NCBI GenBank assembly: GCA_046350655.1
Contig: JAXMAB010000004.1
Coordinates: forward strand, 62,001 to 126,000
DNA: 64,000 nucleotides
Source of the DNA: JAEUHO01 sp046350655
Lineage (GTDB): Bacteria; Planctomycetota; PLA2; JAEUHO01
Reading direction: 5' to 3'
Positions 1-5,923 of this stretch are shown piece after piece; within the stretch, counting starts at the first letter, position 1; every line of letters starts with the position of its first letter. The notes beneath the pieces were generated by a model, which worked only from the letters and a program-made list of their open reading frames with translations, was not told where the DNA came from and searched no databases. The translations under genes and the position numbers were made by a program.

Positions 1-617
1 TTCCATCGCGAAAGTCTGTCGTCGGAATCGGATGCGCCGTTGCCTGCCGTCGCCAACGGGAGCAGGGAGAGCGCCTGCCCGCGAAGACCTCGCGCCGCGC
101 AAGCTCGAGCGAGCACGAGGAGACGGTAGGTCGCCTTCTGCCAATACTCCCGCTCGAAGACGAACGGATCGACGATGCGGTTCTGTGGCTGAGGGCTCGC
201 TAGGAGCGCGACGCCTGCATCGACCGTCGCTGCGAGGTCCGCGCGCTCGAAGCCAGCGGAGTTGGCGGTCTCGCCACCTCGCGGCTTCTCCCAACTGCGT
301 GTCCAGAGGTCTGTCCCGAGAACGGTGAAGTCGCGATCGGTCTCCGAAAGCAGAAAGCCCTGATCCCAGCCATCGCCGGGACCGCCAGCGGCCCTTCCCC
401 ATCCGGGGCGGTATCGGACGAACGGACTGTCCTTGAGATCTGGAAGGCCGATCTCATCCCACCACTTGAAGAACGCGGTCGCGTCGTCCTGCAGGGAACG
501 GGTGTCGTCGGCTGCGGAAGCTCCGCCAGCCACCGCGGAGACGACGAAGCCCACCGCGAGTAGGAACGCCCGGAGCACCGCGCGGGGAAACGGGCGTTTG
601 TGCTCGAGGTTCAGCAC
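1..617 (-). CDS. Exported protein of unknown function, C-terminus cut by window start
   Basis: An uninterrupted reading frame runs off the left edge of the window. It has a basic N-terminus, a hydrophobic core (FLLAVGFVVSAVAGG) and a likely signal-peptidase site after ASA, followed by a Trp-rich domain (FFKWWDEIGLP, SPFVRYRPGW). I chose GTG 617 because a -10-like TATGCT at 633-628 lies 10 nt upstream. An ATG at 632 in the same frame overlaps that hexamer and is the alternative start. The codon use is less GC-extreme than in the host genes to the right and resembles the gene at 5924-8110, so it may be cargo of the phage-derived island. I do not recognise the family. Confidence 0.7.
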   Translation of the reverse strand, partial: MLNLEHKRPFPRAVLRAFLLAVGFVVSAVAGGASAADDTRSLQDDATAFFKWWDEIGLPDLKDSPFVRYRPGWGRAAGGPGDGWDQGFLLSETDRDFTVLGTDLWTRSWEKPRGGETANSAGFERADLAATVDAGVALLASPQPQNRIVDPFVFEREYWQKATYRLLVLARACAARGLRGQALSLLPLATAGNGASDSDDRLSRW

Positions 618-627
618 CCTGCGATCG

Positions 628-633
628 AGCATA
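628..633 (-). promoter_or_regulatory. -10-like hexamer TATGCT upstream of the left-edge gene
   Basis: TATGCT on the minus strand ends 10 nt before GTG 617, the spacing expected for a leaderless transcript. No convincing -35 is visible. It lies back to back with a plus-strand TAGGAT at 651-656 that could serve the HNH gene. Confidence 0.4.
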
Positions 634-650
634 CCAGTCGGCGCACGTGG

Positions 651-656
651 TAGGAT
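651..656 (+). promoter_or_regulatory. -10-like hexamer TAGGAT upstream of the HNH gene
   Basis: TAGGAT in the context GTGGTAGGATTCC lies 39 nt before ATG 696. Together with the minus-strand TATGCT at 633-628 it would form a divergent promoter pair. The assignment rests on the hexamer only. Confidence 0.3.
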
Positions 657-695
657 TCCCCCGCGCTCAACCCAGCGGGCGCGTGCCGAGGCGTC

Positions 696-1496
696 ATGCC
701 GTCGAAGCCGCGTTCGCTCGCTGGGATCCTCCACCGCCGTCGTGCCGCGGACGCGGAGTACAACCGTGCCCGCCGTAGCGATCCCGACCGGGGCGTCGAG
801 GACGCGGTCGTCTCGTCCGCGCGATGGAAGGCGCTGCGCGCGCGGCTCCTCCGCGACGAACCCCTCTGCCGTGCGTGCGCGGCCGCGGGTCGCACCGAGC
901 TCGCGACGCAGGTAGACCACGTCGTCCCCGTGCGGGCGCGCCCCGACCTCGCGTACGACCCCGGGAACTGCCAGCCCCTATGCGGGCCCTGCCACGGTGC
1001 CAAGACGGCAACGGAGCGGGCGTCCGGGGGGGTGGGGGGGCCTGCGGACTCTCACGCATCGGCCGCCTACGGCGGGGCGCGGGGCGCGTCGCAATTTTCA
1101 CGGGTTAGCCCTCCCGCCGTGTCCGCCCCCCCGGATCGCCATGGAAGGCCGGCAGATCCGGCCTTGGCGGGCGATCGGGGCGCCCAGGACGCCCCCCAGG
1201 GCGCCCCCGCCGCCGCGGACGCCCAAACGCCCGCCAGGCCTCAGGGACGCGCCCCTACGGGCGATTCGGCGCCTCCCGTGGGCTCTGACGCGAAACCCGC
1301 CCTTTCGTGGGGTATCCCCCCGCCTGGAACCCCCCTTTCGGGGGGTGTCACCCCCCCGGAACGCCCCCTCTCGCCCCGGGACATCGACGCCATGGCGGTC
1401 GGCGTGGCCCTCACCCACGGCCTCCCCCTCGAGGCGGTCCGGTCCCGGATCGAGGCGGCCCTCGCCCGCGGGGAGCGGGTCCTGGAGTTCCCCTGA
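696..1496 (+). CDS. HNH endonuclease, phage type
   Basis: The N-terminal 110 residues form a zinc-ribbon HNH domain: CRAC, then the DHVVPV histidine motif, then the CGPC/CHGAKT half. This layout is typical of the HNH nucleases encoded next to phage terminases, which assist DNA packaging. Residues 110-225 are Pro/Ala-rich low complexity with runs of G and C in the DNA. A short conserved-looking helical tail (residues 227-266) ends in RVLEFP. A GAGG ribosome site precedes ATG 696. The stop TGA overlaps the ATG of the methyltransferase (TGATG), so the two are translationally coupled. The low-complexity insert is odd for this family. Confidence 0.8.
   Translation: MPSKPRSLAGILHRRRAADAEYNRARRSDPDRGVEDAVVSSARWKALRARLLRDEPLCRACAAAGRTELATQVDHVVPVRARPDLAYDPGNCQPLCGPCHGAKTATERASGGVGGPADSHASAAYGGARGASQFSRVSPPAVSAPPDRHGRPADPALAGDRGAQDAPQGAPAAADAQTPARPQGRAPTGDSAPPVGSDAKPALSWGIPPPGTPLSGGVTPPERPLSPRDIDAMAVGVALTHGLPLEAVRSRIEAALARGERVLEFP
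1300..1375 (+). repeat. Ladder of alternative G-run/C-run hairpins
   Basis: Inside the 3' part of the HNH gene, runs of five to seven C alternate with runs of six G. ACCCCCC at 1329-1335 can pair with GGGGGGT at 1340-1346, and the same G run can instead pair with the C run at 1349-1357. The two hairpins exclude each other. They lie about 140 bp upstream of the methyltransferase start. Confidence 0.5.
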
Positions 1497-2836
1497 TGGC
1501 CACCCCCGCCCACCTCGGCCGCGTCCGCGTCGAGACCCGCCGGGTCGCCGACCTCCTGCCGGCGCCCTACAACCCCCGGCGCATCTCCGACGAGGCGCTC
1601 GCGGGGCTGGGGGAGTCCATCGGGAGGTTCGGCCTCGTCCAGCCCGTGATCGTGAACTCCCGCACGGGGCGGATCGTCGGGGGGCACCAGCGGCTCAAGG
1701 TCCTCGCGGCCCGGGGCGTCGAGGAGACCGACGTCGTCGTCGTGGACCTCCCCGAGGCCGAGGAGAAGGCCCTCAACCTCGCCCTCAACAGCCAGGCGAT
1801 CTCCGGCGAGTGGACCGAGGGCGCGCTCGCCCTCGTCGAGGAGGTGGCGAAGTCGCTGCCCGACCTCTCGGCGGCTCTCCGCATGGGCGACCTCGACGAG
1901 GCGCTGCGGGACCTCTTCTCCGGCGAGGCGATCGTAGTCGAGGAGGACGAGGTCCCCGAGCCCCCCGACGACCCGGTGACGAAGCCGGGCGACCTCTGGG
2001 TGCTCGGCGACCACCGCCTGCTGTGCGGGGACTCGGGTTCCCCCGCCGACCTCGACCGGCTCCTCGCCGGCGTCCCCGTCCACCTGCTCAACACCGACCC
2101 GCCCTACAACGTGAAGGTCGAGCCGCGCTCGAACAACGCGATCGCGGCGGGGCTCTCGTCGTTCCAGGCGCCGCAGACGCGACACCACCAGGCGATGGAC
2201 CTCGCCCGCCACCCGGGGAAGTCCAAGCCCACGCACAAGAAGATGCGGGCGAAGGACCGCCCGCTCGCGAACGACTTCCTGCCCGACGAGGAGTTCGAGA
2301 AGCGGCTGCGCGCGTGGTTCGGCAACGCCTCGCGGGTCCTCCTGCCGGGCCGTGGCTTCTACATCTGGGGCGGGTACGCGAACGTCGCGAACTACCCGCC
2401 GGCCTTGAAGGAGGCCGGCTTCTACTTCAGCCAGACCATCATCTGGGACAAGCAGCACCCGGTCCTGACGCGGAAGGACTTCATGGGTGCGCACGAGTGG
2501 TGCTTCTACGGCTGGAAGGAGGGCGCCGCTCACCAGTTCTTCGGGCCCGCGAACGTGCCCGACCTCTGGCCGGTGAAGAAGGTGAACCCGCAGTCGATGG
2601 TCCACCTCACGGAGAAGCCCGTCGAGCTCGCGGCGCGCGCGATCCAGTACTCCTCGCGCGCGGGCGAGAACGTGCTCGACCTCTTTGGCGGCTCGGGCTC
2701 GACTCTGATCGCGGCGGAGAAGACCGGCCGACGCGCGTTCCTGATGGAACTCGACCCGGCGTACTGCGACGTGATCGTCCAGCGCTGGGAGAACGCCGCG
2801 GGAAAGAAGTCGGAGCGGGAGGCTACTCGTGCGTAG
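1496..2836 (+). CDS. ParB-fused DNA methyltransferase (N6-adenine/N4-cytosine, beta class)
   Basis: Residues 10-105 match the ParB/Srx-like N-terminal nuclease-fold domain (PYNPRRISDEAL, GGHQRLKVL). The remainder is a site-specific DNA methyltransferase with catalytic DPPYN at residue 201 and the S-adenosylmethionine site FGGSGST at residue 397. Motif IV before motif I defines the beta class. Such ParB-methylase fusions are common in phages, where they probably modify phage DNA against host restriction. ATG 1496 overlaps the HNH stop, which fixes the start against a longer open frame. No cognate restriction enzyme is nearby, so this is an orphan methylase. It meets the Clp-N gene tail to tail with a 14-bp overlap. 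Confidence 0.88.
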   Translation: MATPAHLGRVRVETRRVADLLPAPYNPRRISDEALAGLGESIGRFGLVQPVIVNSRTGRIVGGHQRLKVLAARGVEETDVVVVDLPEAEEKALNLALNSQAISGEWTEGALALVEEVAKSLPDLSAALRMGDLDEALRDLFSGEAIVVEEDEVPEPPDDPVTKPGDLWVLGDHRLLCGDSGSPADLDRLLAGVPVHLLNTDPPYNVKVEPRSNNAIAAGLSSFQAPQTRHHQAMDLARHPGKSKPTHKKMRAKDRPLANDFLPDEEFEKRLRAWFGNASRVLLPGRGFYIWGGYANVANYPPALKEAGFYFSQTIIWDKQHPVLTRKDFMGAHEWCFYGWKEGAAHQFFGPANVPDLWPVKKVNPQSMVHLTEKPVELAARAIQYSSRAGENVLDLFGGSGSTLIAAEKTGRRAFLMELDPAYCDVIVQRWENAAGKKSEREATRA

Positions 2837-3290
2837 CACCGTCGTCTGGGCCCTCGTCCTGCACCCGCGTCCGAGCGAGGTCCATGCGCGCCTCCTCGAT
2901 GCTCATCCCCGCAGCGCGGAGGACTTCCCCCGCGATCCCTTCGTCGCCCAGGAGCCCCAGGAAGACGTGCGCGACATCAATCCGTGGCTCGCGCAAGAGC
3001 TGCGCCTCCGCCAGGGATGCCTCCAGCACGCGCTTGACGGAGGGCGTGACGGGCAGTCCCCCCGGGGAGACCGCTTCGGAGCCGCGGTGCGCTCGCGCGA
3101 GGATGGTGTCGCGAATCGTTGCGCCGTCCATCCCCTTGCGGGCAAGCAGATCCCGGAGGCGCGTGCTCGGGTGCTCCACGCACGCGATCAAGATGTGCTC
3201 CGGGGTGACGCAGGGGATGCCCAGCGCTCTGGCGGCATCCATCGCTCTGTGCAGGAGACGCGGCCCACCTTGCTCAGGCGCCTTGGACAT
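2823..3290 (-). CDS. Stand-alone Clp N-terminal (Clp-R) domain protein
   Basis: This 155-residue protein consists almost entirely of the two-repeat Clp amino-terminal domain of ClpA/ClpC: repeat one contains VTPEHILIACVEHPSTRLRDLL, here split as VTPEHILIAC and RLRDLLARKG, and repeat two contains VTPSVKRVLEAS with VAHVFLGLL. No AAA+ ATPase follows. In full-length ClpC this domain binds adaptors and substrates. A free copy inside a prophage could compete for adaptors or redirect ClpCP, but that is inference. It is the only minus-strand gene within the phage module. ATG 3290 is preferred because TAGAAT lies 7 nt upstream. ATG 3299 would overlap that hexamer. Confidence 0.82.
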   Translation of the reverse strand: MSKAPEQGGPRLLHRAMDAARALGIPCVTPEHILIACVEHPSTRLRDLLARKGMDGATIRDTILARAHRGSEAVSPGGLPVTPSVKRVLEASLAEAQLLREPRIDVAHVFLGLLGDEGIAGEVLRAAGMSIEEARMDLARTRVQDEGPDDGATHE

Positions 3291-3297
3291 GGGCCCC

Positions 3298-3303
3298 ATT
3301 CTA
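3298..3303 (-). promoter_or_regulatory. -10-like TAGAAT of the Clp-N gene
   Basis: TAGAAT on the minus strand ends 7 nt before ATG 3290, so transcription would start at about the first base of the start codon. This gives the Clp-N gene its own promoter, opposed to the phage late genes. Confidence 0.45.
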
Positions 3304-3348
3304 CGGGTCGACACGGCGGCACCTTCCGGCCCGCGGAGATCGCCTAAC

Positions 3349-3852
3349 GTGGGCACCCGTGGACCCTCCCCGACGCCGACGCGGCTGCTCCAGCTGCGCG
3401 GCTCCTGGCGCGCGAAGCAGCGCGTGAACGAACCCCGGCCCCGGCGCACGCGTCCGCGGCCGCCGGCGACGCTCGGGGCCGAGGCGAAGAAGGGGTTCCT
3501 CTCCCTCGTGCGCCAGCTCTACGCCCAGCACGTCGTCGTGGGGCTCGACGCCCAGTCGCTCGCGCGCTACGCGGACCTCCTCGTCGACTACTGGAAGGCC
3601 GCCGAGTTCGTCGCGAAGCACGGCGCCGTCTACGTCGTGCGGGGGAAGCCAGCACGGGAGGGCGAGCAGGGCCCCGCGATCGGCTTCCGTCCCTACCCGC
3701 AGATGGCGCTCAAGATCGCGCTGGCCTCCGAACTCCTGCGCCTGGAGCGCGAGTTCGGGCTGACCCCCTCGGCCCGCGCCCGGGTCGAGGTCGAGGCGCC
3801 CGTGCCCGCGGAGCCGGCCTTCCACTACTTCGACGCGACGGAGGTCGGATGA
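3349..3852 (+). CDS. Phage terminase small subunit, P27 family
   Basis: The N-terminus GTRGPSPTPTRLLQLRGSW followed by NEP is the P27-family signature, and YPQMALKIALASELL with EFGLTPSARAR matches its C-terminal region. The small subunit recognises phage DNA and recruits the large subunit for packaging. The GTG start at 3349 is set by this conserved N-terminus and by GGAG about 13 nt upstream. The length of 167 residues is normal. Its stop overlaps the ATG of the large-subunit remnant (ATGA), the usual coupling of these two genes. Confidence 0.88.
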   Translation: MGTRGPSPTPTRLLQLRGSWRAKQRVNEPRPRRTRPRPPATLGAEAKKGFLSLVRQLYAQHVVVGLDAQSLARYADLLVDYWKAAEFVAKHGAVYVVRGKPAREGEQGPAIGFRPYPQMALKIALASELLRLEREFGLTPSARARVEVEAPVPAEPAFHYFDATEVG

Positions 3853-4137
3853 CCGGGTCCCGCAAGACCCCGGCGCGGGGGGCGAAGGCCCCCGTCGCGG
3901 CGTGGAAGGACGCCGCGCTCGAGCGGGTCTGCCGCACGGGGATCCCGGGCTACGACCCGTGGGCGGCCGCGGGGGCGGGCCACCGCTTCGACGTCAGGCG
4001 CGCCCGTCGCGCGATCGGCTTCTTCCACGACATGCTCGTCTTCGTCGAGGGCGAGCGCGCGGGGGAGCCGTTCGAGCTCGAGCCCTGGCAGGCGGCGATC
4101 GTGGGGAACCTCTTCGGTTGGGTCGAGAGGAAGCCCG
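3849..4137 (+). pseudogene. Terminase large subunit, N-terminal remnant (about 95 residues)
   Basis: The frame begins like a P27-associated large terminase: GFFHDMLVFVEGERAGEPF, then ELEPWQAAIVGNLFGWVERK. In intact proteins the Walker A segment (PRKNGKT-type) follows within about twenty residues. Here homology stops at residue 95 or so and the next sequence, in another frame, is the end of a tail-type protein. The ATPase and nuclease domains are absent, so this cannot package DNA. The frame stays open by chance and should not be read as a long protein. A deletion of the late-gene block fits best. A chimeric assembly join is the alternative. Confidence 0.85.
4131..4137 (+). other. Deletion or assembly junction, terminase to tail gene
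   Basis: Homology to terminase large subunit ends and tail-type coding begins in another frame at the sequence AAGCCCG. The exact breakpoint cannot be set to one base because a few bases fit both sides. Confidence 0.7.
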
Positions 4138-4386
4138 GACTTCCGCTGGTACCCGAAGCAGGGGACCGTCGTCGGCTACGTGAACGGCGTCGCCGCCGGC
4201 GTCGCGAGCGTGGACACGGACGCGCGGACGATCACGTTCGCGGCGGCGCCGGGGGTGGGGGCCACTGTGAAGGCGACCTACCGGGGCCTACGCCTCGTCC
4301 GCCTCTCGGATCCGCCCTCGTTCCAGGGCGTCACGAAGCGCTTCGGGCAGTACGAACTCGCGCTCGAGGAGGTCCTGCGCGACTGA
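4135..4386 (+). pseudogene. C-terminal remnant of a phage structural (tail-type) protein
   Basis: From about 4135 the +1 frame relative to terminase reads PDFRWYPKQGTVVGYVNG, then SVDTDARTITFAAAPGVG, then SFQGVTKRFGQYELALEEVL, and stops at 4386. The segment around TITFAAAPGVGATVKATY resembles the beta-rich C-terminal parts of phage tail proteins such as the DUF2460 group, although the exact family is uncertain. No start codon belonging to it remains. It supplies the right-hand side of the deletion junction, so the lost block ran from terminase large subunit through to this tail gene. Confidence 0.6.
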
Positions 4387-4412
4387 CCGTCCCCGGTGGG
4401 GTCTCCCCGCGG

Positions 4413-4418
4413 TATGCT
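4413..4418 (+). promoter_or_regulatory. -10-like TATGCT upstream of the lysis-type module
   Basis: GGTATGCT in the short gap after the tail remnant lies 64 nt before ATG 4483. It could drive the two lipoproteins and the holin-like gene, but it is supported by the hexamer only. Confidence 0.3.
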
Positions 4419-4482
4419 GTCGGCGTAACAGTTCCGAAGGGCAGTCCTCTCCAGCGGGCCGCCCCTCCACACGGAGGTCCTC

Positions 4483-4812
4483 ATGCGCCCGCTGGTCCTG
4501 CTCCTCGCTCTCGTCGCACTCCTGCTCCCCGCCTGCCAGGCCGGCTCCGGTCCGTCCAGCACGCTGGAGGTCCAGCCCGCGGTCGGCGCGGGGGCGCGCG
4601 TCTTCGCCGGCCCCGAGGACGGAGTCGGTGCCGCCGCTCGCCTCGACCTCGGGAAGTACGGCTTTCGCACGGGCAAGGCGGCCGAGCCGGCCCCCGCGGC
4701 CGCGCCGTCCGCCACCCCCGAGGAGTGCCCCAGCGGCATGTGCCCCGTGCCGAAGGCGGACCCACTGCGCGTCCCCGAGGCGCCCGCCCCCGACGCCGGG
4801 AGGCGGCCGTGA
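4483..4812 (+). CDS. Small phage-encoded lipoprotein
   Basis: 109 residues with a lipoprotein signal peptide ending in LLLPAC (lipobox Cys about residue 18). The mature part is Ala/Pro-rich with a CPSGMCPVP segment that could form a disulfide. The RBS GGAGG precedes ATG 4483. It starts a three-gene run in which each stop overlaps the next GTG. Its place between tail and integrase genes, followed by a coiled-coil lipoprotein and a holin-like protein, suggests a lysis role such as an outer-membrane spanin. No sequence family was recognised. Confidence 0.7.
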   Translation: MRPLVLLLALVALLLPACQAGSGPSSTLEVQPAVGAGARVFAGPEDGVGAAARLDLGKYGFRTGKAAEPAPAAAPSATPEECPSGMCPVPKADPLRVPEAPAPDAGRRP

Positions 4813-5567
4813 GCGCCCTGCGTGGAGCCCTCACCTCGCGCTACGCGGGGTGGGCCGCGGTCCTCCTGGCGGGCCTGGCGGCGTGCCAGGGCGTCGAGTT
4901 TGGCGTCGGGGTGAAGCCTGCGGTCCCCCCGCCGGACCCGGCGGTCGTGAAGCAGGTCGAGGACGCGAAGGTCGCCGTCGGCGAGGCCGAGCGGAAGGCG
5001 AAGGAGGCGGGGCAGCTCGCGGCGGAGGCGGAGGCCGCGCGCGCGGCGGCTGCCGCCACGGCCGCAGAGCTCGAGCGCAGGGTCGCCGCCGGCGAGGCCA
5101 CCCAGGCGGACCTCGAGCAGGCCCGGCGACGCGCCACGGAGGCCGCGACCGAGGCGACCCAGGCGAGGGAGCGCGCCGACCGCGCCCGCGCGTGGACCGA
5201 CGACTTCTCGGCGCGCGTCACGGCGGCGAACGACCGCCTCGCGAAGGCCGAGGCGGCGTGGCGCGACGCCGCGGGCGCCGGGCTCAACGCCGAGGGCCCG
5301 AAGGACACGACGCCGTGGGGACTCCTCTCCTGGGCGATCAGCACGGGGCTCCTCGTGGTGCTCAACGAGAGGCGCAAGCGCGAGGCGAAGGCCGTGCTGG
5401 ACGCCGCGAAGCAGGAGAGCGCGGACGTCGTCGCGCGCCAGGACGACGCCCCGTTCGTGGGCAGCGGCGGGAAGCTCGAGCCCGAGCATCGCCTGGCCGA
5501 CACGCCCTCCCGTCTCGACGCCGTCGAGGCCGCGCTGTCGGCCGCGGGCGTGCTGAAGCGGCCGTGA
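4809..5567 (+). CDS. Coiled-coil lipoprotein with internal membrane segment
   Basis: 252 residues. The GTG start at 4809 overlaps the preceding TGA (GTGA), giving an N-terminus with a lipobox (LLAGLAACQG, Cys about residue 23). A long Ala/Glu/Arg-rich region (residues 40-165) with heptad spacing should form a coiled coil. A hydrophobic stretch (WGLLSWAISTGLLVVL) is followed by a basic KRKR-like patch. The architecture of lipid anchor, periplasm-spanning coil and membrane segment is what one expects of a spanin-like or envelope-bridging protein, but this is inference from layout. It is coupled by GTGA overlap to the next gene. Confidence 0.7.
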   Translation: MSALRGALTSRYAGWAAVLLAGLAACQGVEFGVGVKPAVPPPDPAVVKQVEDAKVAVGEAERKAKEAGQLAAEAEAARAAAAATAAELERRVAAGEATQADLEQARRRATEAATEATQARERADRARAWTDDFSARVTAANDRLAKAEAAWRDAAGAGLNAEGPKDTTPWGLLSWAISTGLLVVLNERRKREAKAVLDAAKQESADVVARQDDAPFVGSGGKLEPEHRLADTPSRLDAVEAALSAAGVLKRP

Positions 5568-5848
5568 CCCACGACCGTGGCCCCCGCTTCGCCCCTGCAG
5601 AGTCCGACGACCCGACTCGTCGGCTCCGCCGCCTCGAGGACTGGGCCGGCCGCCACGACCAGTGGTCGGCCCAGACCGCGGTCGAGGGGCACGAGAAGGT
5701 GGTCCGCGTGGAGGAGCGCGTGACGGTCCTCGAGGGCAAGGTCGTGAGGCTCTTCGCGTCGGTCGGCGAGCACCGGCTCAAGTGGGGGATCGTGGCGTGG
5801 GTCGTCGGGACGGCGACGGCGGCGGCGATCGCCATGCTGGCCCGCTAG
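5564..5848 (+). CDS. Holin-like small membrane protein (XhlA-type layout)
   Basis: 94 residues: a charged N-terminal helix (RRLRRLEDWAGRHDQW), a coiled-coil-like stretch (RVEERVTVLEGKVVRLF) and one C-terminal transmembrane helix (GIVAWVVGTATAAAIAML) ending in AR. This is the layout of XhlA/haemolysin-type phage holin components. The GTG start overlaps the preceding stop. No endolysin gene follows, so the lysis cassette is incomplete, in line with decay of the element. Confidence 0.6.
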   Translation: MTHDRGPRFAPAESDDPTRRLRRLEDWAGRHDQWSAQTAVEGHEKVVRVEERVTVLEGKVVRLFASVGEHRLKWGIVAWVVGTATAAAIAMLAR

Positions 5849-5923
5849 GATTGACGGACCACCGCAGGTCGTAACGTGTCGCGAGCGGGCACCGCCTGAT
5901 CGAGGCGCCGTCGGGAGCTGAAC

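Noticed and set aside
997..3852. 951-residue plus-strand frame
   Set aside because: Arg/Pro-rich shadow of the HNH and methylase genes. Only its last 167 codons (3349-3852) are the terminase small subunit.
3849..5567. A single 572-residue protein from the terminase start
   Set aside because: The frame is only open by chance. It joins a terminase stub, non-coding translation across 4135-4808 and a separate lipoprotein gene that has its own GTG start and lipobox.
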